From the NCBI GenBank assembly GCA_033032175.1, contig CM065313.1, positions 496,001-560,000 on the forward strand: 64,000 bases of DNA, read 5' to 3'. Under the pieces are notes generated by a model. It did no database searches, had not been told where the DNA came from, and saw only the letters and a list, made by a program, of their open reading frames with translations. Numbering within the stretch: the first letter of the stretch is position 1; the number at the start of each line of letters is the position of its first letter. Made by a program: the position numbers and the translations under genes. This document shows, in pieces, positions 12,205-23,670 of the stretch. This DNA is from Saturnia japonica (taxonomy: Eukaryota; Arthropoda; Insecta; Lepidoptera; Saturniidae).

Positions 12205-15200
12205 ATAAATATTAAAAACAGAAAAATATTTTTATTAGTTAAATGTTTTTTTTGTGTTAGTAGTCCGGTTTTTTTGATATCTTTTTAATTATTTACTTTG
12301 CGGCAATGTTTTTGTAAAAAACAAAAAAAAAATATTAATACTAGGTACAGGTATTTTCTAGTATCAAAAAATACCTAGTGTGTGCACCCGTTGTAGTATT
12401 TACGTCTCACCTCTAGAATGTAACTTTCTTATTAAAAATCGTTTAAAAAGTTATCGTTTTTTTGTTAATTATTTTAATAGATTTTTTTAATAATCGACAT
12501 TTTTTTTTTAAATATTTTCTTTATAGATCAAATTAAGTGCCTGAATTAATCATAACTCTATTCATGAAATAATTATCAGTCAGTCATAATTATAATACAT
12601 TATTATAATAACCGACGCGAATTTTTATTTAGATGGATTTTTGAAGAACTATAATTCCTAAGTACATTGTTTTGATGTATCACTTAAGGTTTAGCCACCG
12701 TAAGCCATATTTGTAAGCGCCCGAAACAAATTTTTTTTAATGCCTTGATTACAGAACATTAAATTTTCTCTATTTATTTAAATAAAACTAGAATGTAGTA
12801 TATATAAAAAAATCTCTAAATGACAATAAAAATCGTATAAAAGACTGTTGTTTGGTTTAAAAGAAGCAAGTGGAGAAATAGAAATGATGTTAGACGCGGA
12901 TAGACTTTAATTTAATGTCGCTTAAATTGAAAAGCGTCATTAGACAAATACAACAAATTTTACAATATGAGCATTTGAAGATTATTATTGTATTTATTAT
13001 CAAGGAATGATAATAATATATCCATATTCAATTCAAGCTAATAATTAAAAAAATACATTTTTCTATTTAAATAATAACAGCATCATAAATTATTTCAAAA
13101 GCCAATAAAATGAGAAGTGTCTTTTTGTTTGACACAAATGTTTGTTATAATGTATTTAAGAATAGTATTTCTGCTAATTATAATCATTTCTTATACATAA
13201 CTCCTTCACCAATATTATATCTGTACTTAGGTTTTATTGCGATTAAATTTTGATAAATTGATTTTTTTTTTCTATATCACTCACATTCCAATAATACTTA
13301 AATATAAATTGGCGCTATTCCTTACTAATATTTTCATAGCATTTCAGTTTATATTTCTCTAAGTTGTTTTCATTTACCGTTTTTCTATTTCTCTCAATGA
13401 CTTAGAGGCCACTTATATGCTTTTGCAGAGTTATTTAATAATGGTGCCGAAGCAAACAAAAACGATTTTTCTCAGTAAATCAGGTACTTTTTCTCTGTTC
13501 CATCTTAATTTTGTGTTTCGATTTCATATTCTCAAAATGTTCACAATATTTCAAGATCTTTGCACAGTAAAAAACCTGGCTTATTATCTGCACCATCAGA
13601 TGAAAAATGTTTTGGACAGTCTGATATTGAGTGAACATTCTCTTTAACATAAGTAGCACATCATCCGATAACAATAAAGTTATTGGAATATTAGAAAGTA
13701 AAATATTAGTTATTCTTGCGATTCTAAATTACTTCTAATTTCTGTAATTTTTGTACTCGGCGTAAGCTGGTGATGTGGCGTGTATAAAAAATGATGAGCT
13801 TTTCATACATTCAGAACTTCAAACCATTATTATCATGTGTAATGGAAGGTACTCATGACAACAAAACAAACGGTCCCGAATTCGATTGTCCTACCATTTG
13901 CCATCAAGAAGTTCCAGTCTTTTTACCTCGACTATATTATCAGATCAGCTCCATAGTAACGTAATATTGCAATTTCATTGCAGCTACATACACATGCCAG
14001 ATTTCATCTCAATCGGATACCAGGAAGTGGTTCAAAAATAGTTTGCAAATTTTGATGTTTGATGTTATTTTACTTACAATATCTCTGGGTGACTGAGCTT
14101 CGATCGGTGTATTACAAAAAAAAAAAAAAAAACACCTATCTAGGTATACTTGGAATGTAAAACATTATGTAAGTACAACGTTTCATTCAACTTGTTATTG
14201 CCGTTTCCGAGAAAACAGTTATATAAATATAAAGTTGAATAAAAGCTTGTAATAACTGTTTATAAATTTTCTTGTGAAAACGTCTCAACAATTTGGTGAA
14301 CACCTTCTGTATATGTATGTGAAGTTCTGTATCCACAAATTATACATCATGTCCAAAGTCTAATCGATGCAATTTTATTGTTTTTGAAAATAAAACCAGG
14401 CTATCATGTTCGTCACTTGCAACATTTTCATCGTCGTATCGGAATAGCTTACTAACTCATTACTGTTTAATTTTCAAAGCCTACTGAACAGCATATTATG
14501 CGATTGCAGTTTCCATTTCACGGGTCCGCTTCTAATTCTTTGTAATTTTGGTGTTACTCGATGCTCGTCGACCTTAATTTATTGGGTTAATATTGGTATG
14601 AAGCATTTATTCATCACCATAATATATTATTCTTGATACAACAGATTGTAAAGTATCGATAAGATTCAAAGGTAATCGAAAATCAGGAAGGCAGCGTGAC
14701 AATAGAAAAGCAATAAATCTGACATATGAAGTATTTATGGATGCGTTACAATAACGCTACGCCGAAACATCTCGGAAACGTGAGTAGATCTACGAGCTTC
14801 CGTCTCACCAATTACATACCATTTGAAATATCAATAAAGTATTTCTCCTCTTCAGGATTTACAACTTCTGTATTTTGGAGATAAATATACATTCGTCATT
14901 CTCGCTACATTTATATATGATATTCTAAGCTCGAACTCACTTTATCATCTTACAGGAGTTCGATGTTAATACACTAAGCAAACTAGAAACAATTTGCAGG
15001 CATGGCGTAAAAGCTTTACCACAACGATATGATTATATACAATCTTTTTCTCCTTCACTGAAAGTTTAGGTACAATGAAGAATACGATCTTACTACTACT
15101 AAACCGTTAGCTCTTTAATGAATAAAAATATTTCGTTATATTTGTAAAATATCTTTTTTAAATCAATACTTGAAAAAAGCCAAATCATTATTTCATTATT

Positions 15201-16019
15201 TTTTAATCAGTGATTAATTATCTTTTCATGGCGTATGTTCTATATTGCGAATTTGTGCCACCAGCAGCGTAGTAGGCAGTGGCGGTGTATATTTACCTTT
15301 CTTGAAGCTGATACGCGCTTGATTGATGGTGTTTTATCACCGTGAGCGATGCGCCTCTAATGTTTATGTAAACGCAGCTGAAATAATTTTAGTTTATATG
15401 CAAAATATGGAAACAATTTATCTATGATTATTGTTGCGTGGAAAACAAATTGACGCGTAAAATAACATAGTAGATTGAATAATCTAGTAGAATTTTATCT
15501 AATTTTGTCAATATTAATTAATCAACCAATACAAATGTTTGGTCAAATCCGATAACAATATTTTTAGATGAGACACTTTACATTGTTGATTTAAATCGAA
15601 AAGACTTAAAAAACTATTATTCTACAAAACAAATTATATAAGAAAGGTAGATACATTAAATAAAAGGTCCAATAAGAAAATTCATTCGAGAAAAAGCTAT
15701 TGTTGTTCGAAGAAAAATCTCCCTTAAACATTTTATTTGTACAGCGTATTGAATCTAATATAAAAATGTAAAATTGTTTCTCAAAGGAAATTAAATTGTT
15801 TCGTAGCTATTTATTTAACATTTTTAAACTTCAGTTATATTTAAAAAGACAGACCTTACGACATTGGAATCATTCCTAGTCGGAAATGAAAACTGTGACT
15901 TTATTATATTTGTTTCGTAAACGTAAAGAATAAGTTCATACTTTATTTAAATATTAAATTGTAAATGACTAAATTTTACAGACTCTACATAAAATATAAA
16001 TATTATAAAAAAATAACTG
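12205..16019. other. Unannotated AT-rich stretch upstream of the host gene
   Basis: Strongly AT-rich with homopolymer T and A runs. Sequence near 13,850-14,060 (CAGATTTCATCTCAATCGG, then GGAAGTGG) resembles old dispersed lepidopteran repeats but was not delimited. A 76-codon plus frame and a 64-codon minus frame overlap at 13,417-13,674 without recognisable motifs. Confidence 0.35.
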
Positions 16020-16431
16020 CAACTAAGATAAACTCGAAAAGGTCTCCCTGTTAAGGAGCGCCTTTGTTTCAACGCCTGCAAACTTATGCACAAAGAAATG
16101 AAAAGAAAGAAATGATTCAAGTCAAAGGCGAGTCGCGCTAAAACTGTCAGAAGAAAATACAGAATAACTCAAACGGGATACGCCGCAGTGGTTCTGAAAG
16201 GAAATACGCTTGCATATGAGTTATAAGAAAAAGTGCCTGGCGCATGCGTACTGAGGAGTGTCAAGAGAACAGCGGTTCGCTCCGGCCAGACCAGTCGGGT
16301 TTTGTTCTCGCGAACCCTTATATCCCCTTCGTAGTTCGTCCGTCGGGAATACGTAAAACAAAACTTTGCCAACTATGAAACAAAAAAACTTAACTCAATT
16401 TCGGTCGGTGATTTTTTAATTGTGTTTGAAA
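16020..16431 (+). promoter_or_regulatory. Probable promoter and 5' UTR of the host gene, with a short uORF
   Basis: This is a GC-richer block in very AT-rich surroundings, ending directly at the start codon at 16,432. An AT-rich TTATATCCCC occurs at about 16,317, but no textbook TATA or initiator can be fixed with confidence. A 14-codon upstream ORF runs from ATG 16,375 to TAA 16,417-16,419, ending 12 bases before the main ATG, which could lower translation of the main frame. The transcription start is unknown; CAGE or RNA-seq coverage would set it. Confidence 0.45.
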
Positions 16432-16516
16432 ATGAGTATTAAAACGTTAGTGATGAAGTGGTCGAAGCTATTTGTTCTTGGAATTTCAGTGTTGGTCCGA
16501 TGTATAGATTCGGTCG
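16432..16516 (+). CDS. Host gene, first coding exon (signal-peptide-like)
   Basis: The ATG at 16,432 lies in a good insect context (GAAAATG). Twenty-eight codons plus one base follow, then the donor G|GTAAGT at 16,517. The peptide has basic residues (K4, K9, K12) before a hydrophobic run (LFVLGISVLV, residues 13-22) and then RCIDSV, as in a signal peptide or signal anchor. The protein is therefore probably secreted or membrane-bound. It joins in frame (phase 1) to the microexon at 18,016. I do not recognise the gene; secreted and cell-surface proteins often have such a small first exon before a long intron. A chance ORF is possible, but the combination of promoter-like base composition, start context, hydrophobic core and strong donor is hard to get by chance. 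Confidence 0.6.
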
Positions 16517-16679
16517 GTAAGTTATAAATATTAGTTGAATCTGAGTTACTTTAAAATAACTAACTATCTTCACCTGATAGTTGAGGATCTCTCGACAGTG
16601 GCCACTGTCCTATGAGCATACTAAGCCGGATGATATGCTACTAACCTGTAGATTAAAAAAAAAACGTCCGTTCAACCTC

Positions 16680-16800
16680 ATACTATATGTGCAATAGACA
16701 TTACGGTGCAGCGGTAGTATATCTATTCTTAGAGTCGAAGAGTAGCATGGTTCGATTTCGGTTAGACGGATTTTTGTATAATAAATTTTGGTCAACGTTC
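16680..16800 (+). mobile_element. Possible tRNA-derived SINE fragment
   Basis: TGCAGCGGTAG (A-box-like) is followed about 35 bases later by GGTTCGATTTCGG (B-box-like). There is no complete tRNA fold and no second copy in the window, so this is tentative. Confidence 0.35.
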
Positions 16801-17025
16801 ACAATAATTATTGTTACAAATATGTCTTTGTTCATGCCAGATGTTTGGTTACCGTATTTGTAATTAGTTAAAAAACAAATGAAAGTGAAAGAGATTATTT
16901 ATCAAATATATAATTTATTTGCTTATCTATATTAAATCTGTACTTCTGTTTGTTTTTGTATTTTTTCAAACTTACTAATATCCATCTGTTATAAAGGGCG
17001 CCGAATAAGAAGAATATATTTATTG

Positions 17026-17115
17026 TCTGTCTGTTTGTGTATCCGGATTTAACTCAAAAACGGCTTGCAAGATATAAATGAAATGTCGTACATAGGAAGT
17101 ATATCATTCACCAAT
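17026..17115 (+). repeat. Interspersed repeat fragment ('repeat C'), copy 2
   Basis: Aligns with the copy at 5,436-5,560 through CTGTCTGTTTGT, TCCGGATTTAACT and AGGAAGTAT. It lies in intron 1 of the host gene. Confidence 0.5.
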
Positions 17116-17870
17116 TAATGGACTATATATAAATTGTCATTAATATGAGTTCAAATAAAATTACGACATGAAATTAATTATTACGTATTAAACACATGCG
17201 GAGTTAGATTATATTTCTATGGTTAATCTTTTTTAAAAATCGAATCTTAAATAATTCATGAAAGAAACCTAATAATATATGATATAAGAAATTACCGTAA
17301 AAAGATTTAAAAGTTTATTATTTGGGTTTCCGTAAAAATGATTTGTAAGTATATTAAACTGATTATAAAAATGATAAAAAGTTTACCTCGTTCAGTCATG
17401 GGTCATACAATGAGATTGAAATTAGAAACAAAAGAAAATTTCTGTTGATAAAACGGTTGATATTTTTCGCATATACTTTGCATAACTGATGTCTTTCAAC
17501 GTTAGGTTTTTTTCTGAAATCGAATCACTTTAGTTTTGGCTGGAAGCCAGCCTAAACAACTTTTTAAAGCACTTTCATTTTAGCCTTTGATATAATTTTA
17601 CACAAAAACGTCAAGTCAAGATAATACCTACTATTATGAGTGATTGGTATTGTTGGATTATAAATGAAAGAGTGAAAGAAATGTTTAAACCAATTTATTC
17701 TATGGGTAAGTAGTGGTTCCGCGATGGAATCTCATTTTAAATCAAAGTCATTTAAACTTTTACTTCACGTTTCGTAGTATCTATACAATTAATAAAATTG
17801 AAGTGTCTGTTATTTTAAATATTTTTCTACCCACACGAAACTAAGGCGGGCCGCTAGTACATATAAAATA

Positions 17871-18197
17871 TGTATTAAAAACCCCGTCGAATCCGAAGAG
17901 GGTACATGGGTACCCCAATGACATTACCAAAAAATATGTTAAAATTTTATTTATTAGGAAAATAAAAATGTTATTGCGATTTAAAATTAACATATTTAGT
18001 TTCCCTACAATTTAGCAAATTTTGAAAACGTGATAACACCGCCGCCTGCATTGGACTGTAAGTTTCCTCATTTAACTAATTTTTTTACATTTTATTAGGG
18101 GTATTTTTTTACTTATAATCTGAAATAAATAACATAAACAGAATATAATCTCGATACCTAATAACACCTTCACGGATACGACGGGGTTTTTAATACA
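17871..18197. repeat. 25-bp inverted repeat pair bracketing the microexon
   Basis: The left arm at 17,871-17,895 and the complement of the right arm at 18,173-18,197 agree at 24 of 25 positions (shared core ATTAAAAACCCCGTCG). The enclosed 327-bp segment holds the 42-nt microexon. It could be a MITE-like insertion, a captured exon, or arms that pair in the pre-mRNA. No target duplication is evident. Confidence 0.7.
18016..18057 (+). CDS. Host gene, 42-nt microexon
   Basis: A good acceptor (TTCCCTACAATTTAG) ends at 18,015 and a strong donor (GACT|GTAAGT) starts at 18,058. The 42 nt between are symmetric (phase 1 in and out). Joined to exon 1 they complete a GCA codon and stay open, giving ANFENVITPPPALD and one leftover base. 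The exon is much richer in GC than its flanks. Being a multiple of three, it could be skipped without shifting the frame. The next exon must start in phase 1 and was not found in the window. The inverted repeat around it raises the alternative that this is repeat-derived sequence with accidental splice sites. Confidence 0.5.
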
Positions 18198-19467
18198 CAC
18201 TGTATAGCACATACAACCAAAGTTTTGAAGCAGAAAGTAATGATTGTATTTTGAAAAGAAGAGAGAAGAAAGGAGTTTTCAATTACTAATAAATAAATAA
18301 TAAATTCTCGCTTTAAGTTACATTGAATCTGCCGCCGCCCACACGTTTCAAAGATTTTTCCAATTGAAAGCAAAATGAATATTCAATCGTCGAATAACCG
18401 GATAAGCTCTCGCCTTAATCAAAAGAAATACTTTTTTTATCGATTCGTCGGGTTCTTTTCAAGTCCGCGTACACCAGCGCCCGGTTTACATATAATTGGG
18501 TTGTTCCGCAGCACTGTTCCCGGGACTCGAGAGCCCTCTGAGAAGCAATTAGGTATTAATTTGTTTAACCGCCCGCCCGGGTGAACTATTGATGTGGTTC
18601 TTCGACATGGCACGGAATAATGGATTCATTTATTTCATCAATGAGACAAAATATGTCTATAAAAAGTTGTGTAACCGGTTTTATTACCAATGCTAGAAAA
18701 TAAATGGAAATGGTTCTGTTTTCCATAATTACAAGTTAGCGTCCCGTGATCACTTGAAAGTTTCACGTAATTGTTATTTGTAATTATCCACTTTTTTGCT
18801 TTTAAATCTTTCAACTACAAGAAAACATATTCAATGAATAGAAATCACGTACACTTTGAAATTTATGAACATGGTTAGTCTTAAGTGAAATATAAATTTT
18901 TTAAGGAGCTCCAACTTTTACCAGGAATTTCTTAAAAGATTTATGACCGTGCGGGATTCGTGTAGAGTTACTACGTACCATAACAAATCTTATCTTTAAA
19001 GATAATACCTTTATTTTGCGAAGCTTTCGGGAAATCGCAGCGACTGTGAAAGAGTTACTCCCCTAGGTTTCAAATAAAAAAATCCAAAAAAAAGTGCTTC
19101 CGCAACCACATAAGGACAATGAAAATATTTTTTTGTCTTCTGGAACCAGTTTTATATTTCCTACTGGTCAAAATTGACTCATAAGTTGCTTTAGAAGCAT
19201 CTTGAAAAGAACGTTCTTTGTGTATATTAAACTGTATCTTTTCGTGGTTCTTTTAGATATGAAGCCACTAAGTGCTGGAACAACACACCACCTCCTATTC
19301 GAAATACTACGCCGACGTTTCGATTCAGCTTTAAAGTGAATTACAAAAAAAATTTGTTATTGTTGTAAGAATGAATTTACTATGCAATTCAATTATGTCG
19401 GCTCAGTAGGTATAAATGTATTTTTCCTCAAGTCGTGGGCAGTCTTTCTCGAACTGTATGCGATATG
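18058..19467 (+). other. Start of host intron 2, with a GC-richer block
   Basis: No further exon is supported. A GC-richer block at about 18,375-18,590 has a 69-codon plus frame and an AATTAG|GTATTA string, but no good acceptor and no recognised motif. It may be conserved non-coding DNA. Confidence 0.35.
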
Positions 19468-19513
<46 letters not shown>

Positions 19514-19515
19514 CC
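19468..19515. repeat. TA dinucleotide microsatellite
   Basis: About 48 bases of nearly uninterrupted TA, replacing the expected left end of repeat A copy 1. Confidence 0.9.
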
Positions 19516-19667
19516 TATTTTAAAGACAAAAATGCTTATTGTGGGTGTTCCTTAAAAAATAGACGTATACTCTCCCAGACTTTTTTGCAGGTCTTTTTAA
19601 TTTCTACAATTATTTAGTCCATTAATTTGCTATATGTCTTATTGTTTATGGCTTACTCAGCGTAAGC
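19516..19667 (+). repeat. 'Repeat A' copy 1, left part
   Basis: From ATTTTAAAGACAAAAATGC to CTCAGCGTAAGC this aligns with the uninterrupted copy at 46,775-47,264. The element is then interrupted by the RTE-like LINE and resumes at 23,671. Its true left end (ACTAGCTGTG in copy 2) is missing, replaced by the TA microsatellite. Confidence 0.8.
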
Positions 19668-19753
19668 GACATTAGAGGGCGACACATGAATATATATAAT
19701 AATCAACATCAATCATAAAATTACAAAATTAGCAAAAAAGTTAACAATTAATT

Positions 19754-20479
19754 ATGGAAGAAGTCTTAGCTACTCTACGCTTAATACGGAAAGAATTAGA
19801 TGAACAAAAAAACACAATTAGGGAAAATGGAGCACAGGTTACAGAAAACGTAACAGAAAACATAAATAAAATAATTGACGCTAAATTCAACGTTTGGGAA
19901 GGAAAATATGATGACTTAAAACAAAAAGTAGATAAACAAGAACAAAGATTGGAACTTTTGGAAAAACAGGTGAGAAAAAGAAATGTGGTGATATTTGGCA
20001 TTGGGGAACAAGAGCGTCGGTGTTCGGACTTAGAAAACATCGTTATTGATTTCATATCTAAACATCTATTAATACTTTTATTACATAACGAAATTCAAGA
20101 ACTAAGGAGAATAGGAAAAAAATCTGATAATCCTCGTCCGGTTATATTAACACTTACTACTCTAGGGGAAAAAATTGATATCTTCAAGCAGAAAAAGTTA
20201 CTAAAGGATACCAACTATTACATAAAAGAAGACTACCCCCAACAGGTTTTGGAAAAAAGAAGAGAACTACAAGAACAGTTAAAAGCAGAAAGAGAGAAAG
20301 GAAATAATGTTATGATCAAATATGATAAATTGGTAATATTAGGAATCAAAAAGATGATCCTACTCCGGAAAACAACAAAAAAAGATTCTTTTACACTTCC
20401 CCCCAAGAAAAGCAAACTAGTCAAAACCACCCACCCCTTGGAACGCAAGCTAACAAGAAAAATAAAACGACCCCTTTGA
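19754..20479 (+). CDS. LINE ORF1 protein (RNA-binding, coiled coil)
   Basis: 241 codons, open throughout. Residues 1 to about 75 are rich in E, K and Q with heptad-like leucines, as expected for the coiled coil through which LINE ORF1 proteins trimerise. KRNVVIFGI at about residues 75-85 starts an RRM-like core. After EIQELRRIGKK and RPVILTL, the segment YIKEDYPQQVLEKRRELQEQLK matches the C-terminal nucleic-acid-binding part of such proteins. The tail is lysine-rich. The role is to coat element RNA in the cytoplasm and act as a nucleic acid chaperone. ATG 19,754 is the first in frame, about 86 bases into the element. That this frame is intact while ORF2 is broken may be chance. Confidence 0.8.
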   Translation: MEEVLATLRLIRKELDEQKNTIRENGAQVTENVTENINKIIDAKFNVWEGKYDDLKQKVDKQEQRLELLEKQVRKRNVVIFGIGEQERRCSDLENIVIDFISKHLLILLLHNEIQELRRIGKKSDNPRPVILTLTTLGEKIDIFKQKKLLKDTNYYIKEDYPQQVLEKRRELQEQLKAEREKGNNVMIKYDKLVILGIKKMILLRKTTKKDSFTLPPKKSKLVKTTHPLERKLTRKIKRPL

Positions 20480-20727
20480 ACATTCCGCCCTCACCGTCCC
20501 CCAACAGCTCAGACGGAATAGTGAAGCCGGGCATTCTAAACTATTTAGTAAATAAAACGCCTACAAATAAGCAAAGTCATTATAATAAAAACGAAACCAA
20601 ATAGCAACTAGGACCCCCTCTCAAAAAATCAGAGTTAGCAAATAGAGAGAGAGACACCACAGATCCTCTTCCAACCCGGTTGGTCATCGTGGAAGTGTAT
20701 GACCACTACCCTCCTAGGAATATACCT

Positions 20728-23575
20728 ATGATTACTCAACAGAACAGTCTCAGGAAGAAACTCTTTGTGGCAACGTACAATGTCAGATCCCTATTTTCAT
20801 ATGAGCGATTTATTGAACTGCAGGAAGCCTTAATAGGAGTGAAGTAAGATATCATTGGCTTAGCAGAGGTCAGACGCCTAGGTAATAAAATAGAAGAATA
20901 TGAAGACTCCATTCTTTGTTATAAGGGAGAAACTCCAGGTAAACACGGGATTGGCTTTCTGATAAGTAAATCTCAAAAACCAAACGTAGAAAGCTTTACA
21001 GCAGTCACAGAAAGAGTTGCATTATTAAATCTCAATATACAAGGATACAACATAAGTATAATACAAGTATATGCACCTACAGAGGCAGCGGACGAGGAGG
21101 AGATTAATGAATTCTATAAATCGATAGATAAAGTCATAGAGTTCGCCCATGAAAACTTAATTGTAATGGAAGATTTCAACGCAAAAATTGGCCAACCCTT
21201 AAATGACGAATATTTAATAACCAAAAGATTTGGATACGGACAAAGAAACGAAAGAGGACAGAGACTAATAAACTTCGCATTTGAAAGGAAACTATCGATT
21301 ATCAACACATACTTCAAGAAAAAACAAAGTCGTAGATGGACGTGGCGATCCCCAAATGGACAATATAAAAATGAAATAGATTATATAACAACTAATCAAC
21401 CGAAAATATTTCAAAATATAGAAACACTGACTCTAAATTGTCCGTCAGACCATAGACTAGTTCGAAGCACAATTATCCTATTCAAACCTCATAGGAGTAG
21501 AGTGACATAAACAAATAAACAAAAAATTCTAAAAAACGATGAAGACATAAATGAATACAAAACTAGTCTTGAAAAGCACCTATTAAACTGGAACAAATTA
21601 GATAATGTTCAAAGTTGTTATGATTCACTGATATATGCTATAATGAAGAGCCTGGAAACCAACAAATCATCCACACAATCCACTACGAAACATAAAGTTT
21701 TTTCGGAAAGAACACAATCGCTTATAAAGAGAAGACAAGTGTTACAAAATCAAAAAATAAATCACGCACCCAAAAAAGCGAGCTTAGCGCTCTTTATAAG
21801 TTAACAAGTAAATATATCAAACTTGATTACAAAAACCACAGGGCTAGTACTATAGAAAAGCATCTCGAGCTAGAAGGGAGCCTGAAAAAAGCCACTAAAG
21901 AACTTCGAACAAATAGAGTCTGGATCGAGGGGTTGAAACAGATGGGAAGAACATCAAAAAAAAGCAAAGACATCATCGATATTGCAACAACCTACTACCG
22001 AGACTTGTATAGTGCAAACTCAGATACACAGCATCCTATCAGTGAATTCTCCCAGGATATTGTAGAGACATTTCAGACTACTATGGAAGACAAAATTCAA
22101 CCGATTGATGAATTAGAAATTCTCCGAGCAGTAAGGAAATTAAAATTGGATAAAAGTCCAGGCCCAGATAACGTTAATAACGAGGCTATAAGGTACGGAG
22201 GAAATCTACTGGCCATGCCACTGGCTCACCTTTTTAATCTCATCTTAGAATCGGCGACTATACCTTCGCAATGGTCCGAATCAAACATAATCTTACTCTA
22301 TAAAAAAGTAAACTCCCATGACATTGGCAACTATAGAACTATCAGTCTATTATCGACTCTATATAAATTATTTTCTTCGATCATTAACAACAGAATAATC
22401 GAAATGCTAGACACATGGCAACCTGTAGAACAAGCAGGTTTTCGTAAAAAAATATCTACAATAGATCATATACACTCTGTAGAACTAGTTATTGAAAAGT
22501 ATCAGGAAAGACAAAGACCGCTCTATATCGCCTTTGTCGACTATCAAAAAGCATTTGATACAATATCTCACACTAGTATCTGAGAAGCCTTAAAAATTCA
22601 AAAAGTAGAGAACAAATATATAGAAGTCATAAGAAACATTTATAGTAAAAGCACTAGCAAAGTAAATTAGAAAGAACTGGTCAAAGCTTTCCCATAAAGA
22701 GAGGAGTAAGGCAGGGTGATCCATTATCGCCAAAACTTTTCATAGCTGTACTGGAAACCGTCATAAGTAAACTTGACTGGAAAAACTGTGGTAGGAACAT
22801 TAATGGTAAATTTTTAACGCATCTAAGATTCGCAGACGATATAGTGTTACTATCAGAAACTAGCTGTGGTCTGCAATATATGTTAGAGACTCTTCATTTA
22901 GGCAGTAGTCGAGTGTGATTGGAGATGAATCTGTCAAAGACGAAATCCATGACTAACAGCATCAAGAAGTGTATTACACTAGGAAATGAACCGCTAGAGT
23001 ACGTGGAACAATATATATATCTTGGAAAACAAATAACTTTCAAAGACAACAACAATAATATGGAGTTAGAGCTTAGAATTAAAAACGCGTGGAACAAATA
23101 TTGAAGTTTAAAAGAAGTATTTAAAAGCAATATTCCGATAAAGCTCAAAAAGAAAACTATGGATACATGCATTCTACCCTCTCTAACGTATGGCTGCCAG
23201 AAGTGGAAATTTACAAAGAAAATTAAAAACAAAATCAGTTCGTACCAAAAAGGAATGGAACGTAGCATGTTGAACATAAAGAAAATGCACAAAATACGAC
23301 ATTCACGAATAAGATCTTATACCAAAGCAATAGACTCGCTTTTTTATGCGCAAATACTAAAATTTAGATGGGCCGGCCATTTAGCCCGTTATGCGGATAG
23401 CAGGTGGTCCATAAACGTAACCACATGGAAGGGGCCACCAGGCAAACGTCGACCTGGGAGGCCCTTCATGAGATGGGAAGATGATATAAAGATAACCGCA
23501 GGAACAAAATGGTTACAAGTAGCAAAGTATAGAGAAAAATGGAAATCCTTGGAGGAGGCCTTTACCCTTACCTGA
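20728..23575 (+). pseudogene. LINE ORF2: endonuclease and reverse transcriptase, disrupted
   Basis: From ATG 20,728 the frame reads an apurinic-type endonuclease: VATYNVRSL at the start, IGLAEVRRLG, VYAPT, a metal-site region altered to VMEDFNAKIG, and SDHRLV at about 21,447. The reverse transcriptase follows in other frames: KSPGPDNVNNEAIRYGG, NYRTISLLSTLYKLFSSI, QAGFRK, FVDYQKAFDTI, then RQGDPLSPKLF and the catalytic FADDIVLLSE near 22,830. The C-terminus (GHLARYADSRW, RRPGRPFMRWEDDIK, WKSLEEAF) is typical of lepidopteran endonuclease-reverse transcriptase elements. Defects: stops near 20,846, 21,508, 22,581, 22,916 and 23,102, and frameshifts near 21,800 and 22,660. The catalytic motifs themselves are preserved. 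Confidence 0.85.
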
Positions 23576-23670
23576 GAGTGGTCCATGCAAAGCACAATAT
23601 TAAAACCCTTTTTTATTTTTTTTATTACGTTTTCTTACTACATGGAATAAAAGGCTTTTTTATTTATTTT

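Larger units (their letters stand above)
16517..18015 (+). other. Intron 1 of the host gene
   Basis: Bounded by GTAAGT at 16,517 and TTCCCTACAATTTAG at 18,001-18,015. It contains a weak SINE-like segment (16,680-16,800), repeat C copy 2 (17,026-17,115) and, at 17,830-17,860, a string complementary to ACTAGCGGCCCGCCTTAG, a start common to lepidopteran repeats. The middle is probably one or more old repeats in minus orientation. Confidence 0.5.
19668..23670 (+). mobile_element. RTE-like LINE retrotransposon inserted in repeat A
   Basis: A 4.0-kb non-LTR element with a 5' leader, an open ORF1 (19,754-20,479), a broken ORF2 with endonuclease and reverse transcriptase (20,728-23,575), and a short 3' UTR ending in AT-rich TTTATTTATTTT. 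Its borders are set by the host repeat, which stops after GTAAGC at 19,667 and resumes with AGCCAATTAAGCGCCCG at 23,671. The string AGC is present on both sides and may be a 3-bp target duplication. It appears close to full length, unlike the other LINEs here, but ORF2 has at least five stops and two frameshifts, so it is no longer autonomous. Confidence 0.85.

Noticed and set aside
19435..19617. 60-codon frame rich in I and Y
   Set aside because: It is a reading of the TA microsatellite.
22894..23292. 132-codon minus-strand hydrophobic frame
   Set aside because: Antisense shadow of the LINE reverse transcriptase C-terminal region.
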